Assembly: GCA_003427395.1 (NCBI GenBank)
Contig: BFEA01000327.1
Location: forward strand, 701,400-734,355
DNA length: 32,956 nt
Source of the DNA: Chara braunii
Lineage: Eukaryota > Streptophyta > Charophyceae > Charales > Characeae
Reading direction: 5' to 3'
Shown here: piece by piece, positions 18,295 to 26,899 of the stretch
Numbering within the stretch: the stretch's first letter is position 1
Layout of the letters: each line of letters starts with the position of its first letter
Made by a program: the position numbers and the translations under genes
The notes under the pieces: generated by a model
Databases searched by the model: none
The model's input: only the letters and a program-made list of their open reading frames with translations
Told to the model about the DNA's origin: nothing

Positions 18295-19488
18295 ATAGTA
18301 GCAACAACCAAGTGTAAAACAAAATACTACCAAGGGCGCGAATTTCGACGAATCGAGAGTGTGAGTAGTGAATGCACATGTATACGAGTAGGAGAATAGC
18401 CAAGTGTGAATCGGAACACTACCAAGCATGAACTTGACAAGTGAGAGTGAAAGCACAAGCACATGAGAAGTTGAACAGCCAAATAAGAACCGAAACACTA
18501 CGAAGAGCATGAACTTGACAAGATGAGATTAAAGCACAAACACATGGGAAGTTGAACAGCTAAGTGAGAACCGGAACACTACTAAGAGTATGAACTTGAC
18601 AAGGCGAGATGAAAGCACAAGCATATGGGAAGTTGAACAGCTAAGTGAGAACCGGAACATTACTAAGAGTATGAACTTGACAAGATGAGAATGGGTGGTG
18701 AAAGCACAAGCACATGAGAAGTTGGACAGCCAAATGAGAACCGGAACACTACCAAGAGCGTGAGCTTTACAAGATGAGAATGAAAGCACAAGCACATGGG
18801 AAGTTGAACAACCAAGTGAGAATCGGAACGCTACCAAGATCATGAACTTGACAAGATGAGAGTATGAGTAGTGAAAGCACAAACACACGAGAAGTTGAAC
18901 AGCCAAATGAGAACCGGAACACTACCAAGCATGAACTTGACAAGTGACAGTGAAAGCACAAGCACATGGGAAGTTGAACAGCCAAGTGAGAACCGGAACA
19001 CTACCAAGAGCACGAACTTTACAAGAGTGAGTAGTGAAAGCACAAACACATTAGAAGTTTGAACAGCCAAGTGAGAACCAGAACACTACCAAGAGCATGA
19101 ACTTGACAAGATGAGAGTGAGAGTAGTGAAAGCACAAACACATGAGAAGTTGGACAGCCAAATGAGAACCGGAACATTACCAAGAGCATGAACTTGACAA
19201 GATGAGAGTGAGGGCACAAGCACATGGGAAGTTGAACAACTAAGTGAGAACCGAAACACTACTAAGAGTATGAACTTGACAAGACGAGATGAAAGTACGA
19301 GCACATGGGAAGTTGAACAGCTAAGTGAGAACCGAAATACTACTAAGAGTATGAACTTGACAAGGTGAGAACGAGTAATGAAAGCACCAACACATGAGAA
19401 GTTGAACAGCCAAATGAGAACCGGAACACTACCAAGAGCAGAATGAAAGCACAAGCACATGGGAAGTTGAACAGCCAAGTGAGAACCG
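18295..19488. repeat. Satellite-like tandem repeat, 81- and 90-bp monomers
   Basis: Thirteen copies of the landmark TTGAACAGC/TTGGACAGC start near 18471, 18552, 18633, 18722, 18804, 18895, 18974, 19060, 19150, 19232, 19313, 19402 and 19467; more diverged units lie before the first. Other conserved words are GAGAACCGGAACACTACCAA, ATGAACTTGACAAG and GAAAGCACAAGCACATG. Spacing falls into two classes, 79-82 and 86-91 bp; the longer units carry an extra GAGTAGT-like segment. Minus-strand frames with repeated FRFSLGCSTSHVLVLS words are by-products of the repeat. Confidence 0.92.
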
Positions 19489-20717
19489 GTGTCGAGCGCA
19501 TCTGTCCGGCACCGCACAAGGCATCGCAGGACCCTCCCGGCCGCATCACGCAGAAGTTGGTCTATTTCCTCGTCGCGAATACACATGGAGCTTCCGCAAG
19601 CCGCTCCGACCGAGTGCGCCAGCCATACCTCCCGCGAGCCCCTACGACAGGATAGGGCCTACGCGAGGCATGACTTACCTCCACCTTACGGGAGTTGTTG
19701 CCTCCCTTCGGTGGGCGTATCCCCGCAGAGCTACCAGTCCACAATACGAAAGTTGATCAGTTGCAATCGCAGAGGTGGACCAACCGAGGGCGTTTCTCGT
19801 TCGCTGTAGCATAGGGGGTACGCGAGGTAATACGCCTCTATCGAACCGATACGCGAACCAGCATCTTGGGGGGATGAGGTCCCAAGCGCGACTCGTCGTC
19901 GGTCGACTAGGACGCATCTCACACGCCACGCGCACACCACTATAAAGAACATAAAAAAAATAAACACACACACACACGCGCACATACATATACATATACA
20001 GAACGACACTGAACAAACAACGCGACAACACTCCTGGTCCCTTAGTAGCCATCCCATAACTCTCCGATGCAGAAATCGGATAGGCGTCGCGCGTGAGACT
20101 TAGTATAAAACCGCGCGGACGCAGGGCTAACTCATATCGACTAGCAATGCAAGAATTCGCAAGCAGTCGCAATGATGGCGGACTATGTAGTGCCCATAAT
20201 CAAGCGGTTCCTCGTGGATCCGAGTACCGCGTATGACACTCAAGTGTCAGACTCGAAATATCGTGAAGGCTTACCCCTTCACGATATTGCATGGCTGAAG
20301 GAATAGCCGTGCGGCCTCCGCGGCACCTCCGGCCTTTAGGCTGAGTGTCTCGGTAGGCAGGGCAAATAGGCTCTGCGCGGGGGGAGATCCCTTCCATGCA
20401 GAGTCTAGGGCCTGGGATGTCCTGGACAAGGACCCCGAATCCTGGCCGAGGACCAACGTCCGACTAAGAAATCTTTAAGAAATATACACCAAATAGAGGG
20501 GTTTTCTTTCCTTTCTCACTCTCAACCCCCAATTAAGCCCTTAAGCGTGGGCCCTCTCAGGCCGCGCGAACACCCAACATAGGTACATACGTATATATGT
20601 GAAAAGGGGAATAAGTATGTGACGATAACTTCTCACAATCACAGTGGGACTCCTCACAGCCATATATATGTGTGTGATCGCAGACAGTCAAATCCAAAAT
20701 CCAGGCCACAGAACATA
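19489..20717. other. No gene; hairpin-rich part at 20200-20460
   Basis: The junction with the satellite at 19489 is abrupt. No protein family was recognised in any frame. A short CA run lies near 19961-19978. From 20200 on there are several inverted repeats, the best at 20257-20288, and weaker ones such as GTCCT/AGGAC near 20419-20433. Confidence 0.4.
20221..20288. repeat. Two adjacent hairpins
   Basis: The first hairpin has an outer stem CGAGT/ACTCG (20221-20225 with 20251-20255) enclosing GACAC/GTGTC with loop TCAA (20235-20248). The second, 20257-20288, is a perfect 13-bp inverted repeat, AATATCGTGAAGG with its complement, around the loop CTTACC. The context shows no gene whose end they would mark. 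Confidence 0.8.
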
Positions 20718-21305
20718 TCTGTAATCACATCAAAGAATCAACCAAAAGTCCACACACTACACAGTGTCAACTTCAGCCAACCTCTATACTCGTACCCCTT
20801 GCTTCAGCCATGCAAACGCCAGCCCTTGTCCAACCAACCATAATTAAATACTCAGTACCTTTGTTAAATGGCCATTCAATAAAAGTCCGGGTGAAAACCT
20901 TAATAAAACAATAAAAATCATCAGGGCTAAAGCCTTTTAGGTTGAGCATTGAGGGTGAATTGAAGTTGACTCGTAGGCCGACGAATCGGCAACCAACCTG
21001 TTATCAGTGACAACAGAAGGTGATCCTTACAGGATCAAGCTGAATCTAGTCCTGACTTTGAATCAGACGTTCAAGAGGACCTGTAACACAAGACAGACCA
21101 ATCCCTAGCTAAATCTATGAGTCGAAATCGAGAGTATCCCCCATATCACGCTTTCATCAAGAATCATTCTGCTTGGTTAATCCTGAGTCTATCCCTAAGT
21201 CAGTGCCTAATGAAAAGGTAGATCTTTGGCAGAATCTCCTCTATGCAGAGTGGATTGCCAGCATTGCCACCTGTCAAAATATAATCTAACTCCTCTAAAC
21301 TAAGA

Positions 21306-21842
21306 AAATTTCGGCAGCGCTTCCTGTAGGAAAAGTGCATTTCCAGAATTTATAATAACTCAAATATGAAAACAAAAAACAAATTCTAATTCTGGAAAGT
21401 CAATTTTGTTTGACTCCCTGAATTAGTGAAAATTTGGGCAGCCTCTCCTTTAGAAGGGTAGACTTCCTAAATTTATACTAAGCCAGATAGGAACTCAAAA
21501 GCTAGACTTGAGTTCGACTTTAAGACAAAATTTAACTAACTTCCTTAGATTTATAGAAGTTTCGGCAGCGCTTCCCGTCGAGAAAGTGCTATTCCAAGAT
21601 TTATACAAAGCTAAGTTCAAAATCTAAAGTGACTTTGACTTCTCAAGGTCTAGTTTTGTCTAACGCCCTGAAATAGCAAAAAATTGGGCAGCACTCCCTT
21701 CAGAAAAGGAGGTGTTCCAGACTTTTACTAAGCCAAAGAGTAAAAAAAAACGGACCTTGAAAAAGACAAAATCTGACTAACTCCTTGGTTTTGCAGAAAT
21801 TTCGGCAGCGCTTCCCGTAGAGAAAGTGACTTTCCAAGATTT
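21306..21842. repeat. Five 122-bp hairpin units (copy B)
   Basis: Units start at 21306, 21430, 21557, 21680 and 21797 (spacing 117-127), one for one with copy A. Outer stems are AAATTTCGG/CCAGAATTT, AAATTTGGG/CCTAAATTT, AAGTTTCGG/CCAAGATTT, AAAATTGGG/CCAGACTTTT and AAATTTCGG/CCAAGATTT. Inner stems such as GCGCTTCC/GGAAAAGTGC are also retained. Pairing is kept with G-T and compensated differences relative to copy A. Confidence 0.75.
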
Positions 21843-22276
21843 GTACAAGACCAAGGATAATAATTAATCCCAGAAAATGCAGAAATTGATCTAAGTAAAA
21901 AAAACTTAGCTAAAAAAATGTAAGAATTGAAACTAACTCCTATGGCTCTAGCACGTGGTGAGCAACTAAAGCAACTACCTATCAAACTGAAACTCCTAAG
22001 TAGTAGTCGCACTTAGTGACATGCAGGCTAAACCACAAAGGTAAGTACTCTCACAAACCCAAATCACCTTTGGCAAATAATATTTCAGTCTTTCAGTGAT
22101 TTATCCCTTTATACCCAGCTTACATAGGGCATCGAGTTAGGCCATTCGTCTTAGAAACAATGCCAACCCTTTGCCTTAGTTATACACGAACCGGTTGCAC
22201 AACTACTCTCTTCATTGGGCATACGAATAAGCCATTCATCTTAGAAACAATGCTTAGTCGCCCTGATCTGTTTAAT

Positions 22277-22655
22277 GTTATGTTACCAGTTGTCCGATGG
22301 CAGGACGTCCTGGGCGGACAGTCAGGGGGGTCCCGGACGTCCGGGCCCGGACAACTCCATTTTTAGCAATTAAATGCACGAAAAAAATAAAAAAAAATTG
22401 GGTGTCTTTAATTTTATTTTTTATTTTAAAATTGACAACGAATTTCGATATCATCCCAAGGCAAAAGTTGTTCAATTTATGTTTCTGCATAACATAGTTT
22501 TTTTTCGGATGTTTTGGAGGACATTTTTTTTTTTTTTTTTTTTTTTTTGTCGTTCGGGCTCGGACAGTTTGCCAGGGGAGGATGTCCAACCGGTTGTCCG
22601 AGCGGACAACCCTGGATGGTCAGGGGGATCCCGGACGTCCGATCAGGTAACCTAG
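22277..22655. mobile_element. Transposon-like insert with GTTACC ends in copy B
   Basis: About 380 bp lie between two GTTTAAT words (22270-22276 and 22656-22662), a candidate 7-bp target-site duplication. Ends carry GTTACC (22282-22287) and GGTAAC (22646-22651), with GGACGTCC and TTGTCCG words repeated inside both ends; the middle is AT-rich with a T22-26 run. There is no coding sequence. The design, subterminal GGAC/GTCC words with an AT-rich centre, resembles the insert at 9443-10151, but the terminal bases differ. Confidence 0.55.
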
Positions 22656-22956
22656 GTTTAATAGCCAATTTATATATATATATCTGAACTTAATCTTCAA
22701 AGTGGGCGTAAAACTGAGTCATTCGCCTTAGAAATAATGCATTTTTTTTTTATTATTATTTTTTGCCGTTCGGGCTCGGACAGTTTGCCAGGGGGGGATG
22801 TCCAACCGGTTGTCCGAGCGGACAACCCTGGATGGTCAGGGGGATCTCGGACGTCCGATCAGGTAACCTAGGTTTAATAGCCAATTTATATATATATATC
22901 TAAACTTAATCTTCAAAGTGGGCGTAAAACTGAGTCATTCGCCTTAGAAATAATGC
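22525..22956. repeat. 216-bp tandem duplication
   Basis: The 3' half of the insert, its flank and half of a hairpin (ending at AATAATGC, 22740) are repeated once at 22741-22956 with only a few differences (for example TCCCGG to TCTCGG and TCTGAAC to TCTAAAC). The offset between the copies is 216 bp. It is younger than the split between copies A and B, and T runs flank the breakpoints. Confidence 0.85.
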
Positions 22957-23168
22957 TCAGCTGACCCAAGTTACCTTTAGTTATAGCTCTTAGTTATACT
23001 TTCTTAATCTGTGATAAGGCTATAGTCAGACCATTAGTCTTAGAAACAATGTCTGGCTAGCCTTTTTCTCATAAACATATATATAGAATTACATAAAATC
23101 TTATTCCTTTGTTCATATTATAATCCTGTGGCCTCAGACTTATAGACCATTCGTCTTAGGAACAATGC

Positions 23169-23723
23169 CTAGTCTTTGGCCTGAACCTCCCTCAGAATAA
23201 AACAACCAAAAACGCCGTGACTTGCGTGGGTTGCGACTTCCTCTGAACGCGTGACCCCAAGCCAACGCGTACCATAAAGTCTTGGCTCATATAGTTGCGA
23301 GTAACAATCGATCAATACTCCGGCGTCCATCAACGGAGCTAGTACTGCAGTGTGCAAGTAATCCCGCAATTGTGCCATGAGCACGTTGCAATGCGGTTTC
23401 GGCAATTGACCGGTCGGGGGAAGGGGTATTCATTGGAAGTCCGCGAGCGTCAACGGGTCGAGTCTCTCAAGTCTTGACCATGACGTCGAATCCCCGACGA
23501 AAGTTGGCGACGAAGCTGCCGAATCGGTTGCCGATGGTGGTGAAACCGTGCATGTGGTGGATTGTTGCTCGTGGAGTGGCTGGTCCAACGGTGGGACCAA
23601 GTGGACAGCGTAATCCTCGTTAGTGAACTGAGGACTCGCGACATCCGCATTCTCCACAGATGTGTAGGAGGCCGCTAGCAAGGTGGCTGAATCTCGCGGA
23701 GTGAGAGGTGGAGTGGGCCTCAC
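23169..23723 (-). pseudogene. Gag-Pol linker of gypsy family B (minus copy)
   Basis: Reading on the minus strand: LTPRDSATLLAASYTSVE, TNEDYAVHLVPPL, then RLDPLTLADFQ, a TGA stop, and PKPHCNVLMAQLRDYLHTAV. The order and words match the plus copy at 15290-15720. The TGA after ADFQ stands where the plus copy has TGG (Trp), consistent with a G-to-A change. The family B sequence stops near 23207, where hairpin repeat copy B begins, so protease and Pol are missing. Confidence 0.8.
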
Positions 23724-25539
23724 CTCCAGCGCAGCTCAGTTTCCCGAGCTGATTCGAGGTCGAACATCCTCCTTGCCTTGATCTTGGCATTGGGAAGTCT
23801 TATGTTTTGTGTTGTTGCCCCAATAGCAGCAGCCGTATCGGCTGCGGTACTTGTATTCGGCCTCTGTGAAGTTGAACTTGACCCATGGTACTGGCTGTCC
23901 ATTTCCGGCCGGCGATGTGATTTTTGCCTTCCCTTTTCCATGGGAGTTGTCGTTGCTTCCCAGCTGGACAGCGGCCACCTCATCTCCCTCACGTGATGCT
24001 GGGGTGGCTGTCGGGTCTTCCACAATGTTGTCCGGTTGAATTGCAGCGACGGCCTACAGACACGGACCAAATTTTCCTTTCTCCACATGGGTTGGCTGCC
24101 ATGTTGACTTCTCGTGTGCAGCAGCCCCGTTGGTCTTGATGATCTCCCGCGCCTTGTCGATGATTTCGGTGAAGGTCGTGTACTGCTCGCGATCACCGAG
24201 TGCGAGGCTCAAGGCGGCACACGACCGGTTGTAGAACTCCCGACGCAAATGCGGAAATGGCAAGTCGAGATCGGGTGTTGCCACAAAATTTTGCCACTCC
24301 GTGAGCCAGTCGTGTGTTGGTGTTGCCTTGAGTCATGCTGAAGAGGTGGTTAATGGCGAGCGCCGGGGCGTCGTCAACAATGAACCACTTCTTTCATTCT
24401 CTCGTCAGATCTTCCCAGGAGATCTTCTTGTATACTTCGGAGACCTAAACACCATGGATGGTTGCCATTTGGCTGAGCCAGATCTGGCATCCGCCCTTGA
24501 CGTTGAGGAACAGTGTCGAGATGTACAAGTGCTTGGGGATGTCATGAATCCCAATCTCTGTTGTAAAACCTTGCCACCAGACGATTGGGTCCTGATGCGT
24601 GTAGTCGTCAAACTTCTCGATCCGGAACGTCGGCATCTTGTACGGTCGGGTTGCACTGGTGCTGCCATCGTTGTCGGGAGGCTGGTGTAGCTGCCTGAGC
24701 TTGGTCTTCAAGGTGCTGAGCTGCTCGCTGACGGTGGCTGGTGCGGCGAAGGTGCTGATGTCTCCTAGCATTGCAACTACATGGTCCACTCATTGCTCCA
24801 GCTGGCGATTAGAGGCTGCATTGCTGGGTTCCCCAGCATCTGGGCTTGGTGCCGCTTGCTCCAAGTCCTGTACACGGGCATGAAGTGGCCGTGTAGCACC
24901 CTCGTGCAGATCCTTGTGGTTCCGAACTGCCTGTCGGATGTTCGTCAGTTCGGACTTCAGGTGGTTACAAGTGTAAACCAACCGTGTCACGAGTTTGGAG
25001 AAAAACTCCTTGTGCTGCTCTTCCGGTGTCGCGTCGTCGTGGCCCTCGGATGGTTCAAAGTGCCAGAACTTGAGCCCGTCGACGCTGGCGGCTTCATGCC
25101 GCTGCAGCAGATCCTGGGCCTCCTTGCGGCAGACCTGGGCATCTGCGTCAGCTACGTCCTGAAGCCGCTGCTTTTCAGCTGCTACCTCTGCTTCAGCCTG
25201 TAGGCGGGCAGCCTCGGCTGCCGCCTGGCGCTGTTCCTCAGCTTCGATCAGTCCGAGTTGAGCTTGGAAATGCTGTCAGTACTTGGCAATGGACTCGTTG
25301 GCCAGTTGGCCTGGCATGCCCAAAGCTGAAACCGTCATGGTTGCGGGCCACTGCTGACGTTGGTGCTGCTGCTGACGTGGCACTGCTACTGTCGTGGCAC
25401 TGCTGCTGTCGTGGCGCTGCTGACGGGGCACTGCTGCTGACGTGGCACTTACCAAACCGGGAATGCAGGCAAGGGGCTGGGTGGGAGGGAAACGCAGGAA
25501 GGTAACCAAACTGCACTTTCCATTCCCGGTCCTAATCAA
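23724..25539 (-). pseudogene. Gag of gypsy family B (minus copy)
   Basis: From the start: a Gln/Ser-rich N-terminus from about 25539, a coiled coil (AEEQRQAAAEAARLQAEAE, near 25228-25170), KFWHFEPSEGHDDATPEEQ, a helical spacer (LKSELTNIRQAVRNHKDL), then the gag core MPTFRIEKFDDYTHQDPIVWW near 24630-24570, and FYNRSCAALSLALGDREQY near 24240-24180. A CCHC-like knuckle with two key positions changed, GCCYWGNNTKHKTSQC, lies near 23840-23790. One frame runs from 25539 to 24445 with TGA stops at about 25277 and 24791; further downstream the frame shifts several times. It is decayed but nearly full length. No protease follows it here. Confidence 0.85.
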
Positions 25540-26062
25540 CAGAATAAAATAAAATAAAAAAATAAAAGAAGAGGATCTCTCCCCCCCCGTTTTTTTTTTT
25601 TTTTTAATATCTGTCGATCGGCTATGAGTGAGGCATTACGGAGGAGGGCTATGAGCGAGATCTAGGAAAGGTTTCACAAAGTTTCGGCTTTCTGAAAAAA
25701 TGGGATCTTGAAAAAAAAAATTGCGGGAAATAGCATGGAGGTTTCACTTTCAGAGAAGAATAGATCTAGTTTCCGAGAATATGACAACCTCACTATAGTG
25801 AGGGGGAGATTCAGACATTGATTCTGGTTCAGTCATTCATTGTCATTGTTCTTATCTGTACTCCTTGGCCTGGACCCATGCGAAGCCCGGGCTGTTGTGG
25901 CACTGGGTGCCGTGGTGGAGCATTCCGTTTTCGGGGACACTGTTTTGTCATTTACCACATCCTGTTGTTGGTCACACTGATCCGCTCCGTGGGGCTGCTC
26001 ATGTTCGGGTACAAGTACTTAGTGAGGCTGACTGGATGGAAAGGACGGGTGTTAGTGAGCTA
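25540..26062. other. Leader-like DNA without a gene
   Basis: Between the Gag start (minus) and the LTR-like block. It contains AAAATAAAAT repeats (25543-25567), a T17 run near 25590 and a purine-rich GTGAGGGGGAGA at 25800-25811 on plus. No primer-binding site was found on the minus strand, so whether this is the leader of the family B element is unproven. Confidence 0.35.
25806..25866 (+). repeat. Polypurine-tract-like direct repeat, first copy
   Basis: GGGGGAGATTCAGACATTGA and the bases after it to about 25860 match 28697-28760 with few differences. A purine tract followed by a conserved stretch is what the internal end and the start of a 3' LTR look like, here in plus orientation. The neighbouring small-ORF copy lies on minus, so the orientation of this DNA is unresolved. 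Confidence 0.45.
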
Positions 26063-26395
26063 TCACATACCGTAATGGTACAGACCAGAACAAGAACCGA
26101 CCACTCTCACATAGTACAGGACAGCGCCGAGGAAGGCTAAAATACCAATGATCAGACCAATCAATGTCGCAATGCAGACCAAACATACATCATCATCATC
26201 GCATGGGGTGAAGGGACCTGGCGCTCACACAGGAAGAATGCGCCAGTCCCAAACATACACAGACGAGGAGGAGGGGGATCAGACGAAGAGGAATGTCATC
26301 AACACCAAGTCTTCGATATAGACCCCAAATAATCCCTCGTCCAATGTTTCGGTCCCAATGTCGAGTCTGAATCCAAATGTCGTCAAATCTCAAAG
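26063..26395 (-). pseudogene. Second copy of the membrane-segment ORF
   Basis: Diverged copy of 7124-7456 on the opposite strand. In the matching frame the C-terminal block is open: PFTPCDDDDVCLVCIATL and IGLIIGILAF, then GAVLYYVRVV, ending at a TGA at 26063-26065. Upstream, two stops interrupt the frame (near 26270 and 26228). The preserved block is the one with the membrane segment. A hairpin of GGGAC-TGGCGC with GCGCCA-GGTCCC brackets the loop TTCTTCCTGTGTG, as in the plus copy. Confidence 0.45.
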
Positions 26396-26401
26396 CCGCA
26401 A

Positions 26402-26496
26402 ATCTCTCTCTCTCTCTCTCGTAGTCTGTGGAGGCTGAGAAGTCAGATAGCGAGAGGGGGAGGGCGAGATGGTGACCTTAGAGGAGGAAGAAGAAG

Positions 26497-26560
<64 letters not shown>
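26402..26560. repeat. (CT)n microsatellites
   Basis: Pure CT at 26402-26420 and 26498-26560, separated by about 77 bases related to the DNA at 7070-7110 (TAGTCTGTGGAGGCTGAGAA on plus). The expansion seems to have arisen inside the LTR-like repeat. Confidence 0.95.
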
Positions 26561-26563
<3 letters not shown>

Positions 26564-26828
26564 ACCAAGTACTAACCTGTGAAGGTGGCGCCTTGGGGCA
26601 GGTACATCGAAGACGAAGCTGGAGCTATGGCGCCACAGGTAAGTCTCCCTGGCCTCCGCGTTCTCTCTCTCTCTCAACGCTAGCGCCCAGCGCTGAAGAC
26701 TACTCTAGCGCTATCTGCTACTACTGCAGCGCCCCTCCTGCGTGCTGCGGCCGACTCCTGAGACTGCCTCCTGAACTGCACGTGAAGTGCCTGTGAACTC
26801 CTCATGAACTACCTGCAGCCTGTAGGGC

Positions 26829-26854
26829 GGACCAGTACTATATAGTGCTGGTCC
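26829..26854. promoter_or_regulatory. Palindromic TATA element
   Basis: A 26-bp near-perfect palindrome with GGACCAG arms and ACTATATAGT at its centre; a single pair is mismatched. It is related to the TATA hairpin at 5551-5575. Because the core is symmetric, it could serve transcription on either strand. Confidence 0.45.
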
Positions 26855-26899
26855 GGCCGGTAGGCTGCTCTTGCCAATGCCGAAATGTGCCAGACCCTG

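Larger units (their letters stand above)
22128..23181. repeat. Five hairpins with invariant core (copy B)
   Basis: Cores with CTTAGAAACAATG or close variants lie in hairpins at 22128-22175, 22217-22263, 22919-22968, 23016-23064 and 23130-23181; a broken sixth at about 22712-22740 is a by-product of the tandem duplication. Arms include GGCTA-GTCAGAC/GTCTGGC-TAGCC at 23016-23064, which corresponds to the unit with GTTGGAC/GTCCAAC in copy A. The arms differ in sequence but remain complementary. Confidence 0.85.
20718..23206. repeat. Hairpin-built non-coding repeat, copy B
   Basis: Direct paralog of 8260-11020 with the same order of landmarks. The small hairpins are kept in both copies with changes that mostly fall in loops or are compensated: GATCCTtgtAGGATC in A is GATCCTtacAGGATC in B, and CCC..GGG near 8778 in A corresponds to CTC..GAG near 21240 in B. 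Copy B is interrupted by a transposon-like insert and a tandem duplication (22277-22956) and ends abruptly at about 23206 against the family B Gag relic. It lacks the last two hairpins present in copy A. Confidence 0.85.

Noticed and set aside
17969-18311. Long Arg-Glu and Ser-Leu repeat frames
   Set aside because: They are read-throughs of the GA microsatellite in both directions and have no independent sequence.
18529-19586. Several minus-strand frames with repeated FRFSLGCSTSHVLVLS words
   Set aside because: They are translations of the satellite monomer in changing frames. Monomer lengths of 81 and 90 keep frame by chance, and there is no start or context.
23720-24196. 158-residue minus-strand frame
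   Set aside because: It is an out-of-frame reading of the family B Gag; the gag words and the knuckle lie in the other frame.
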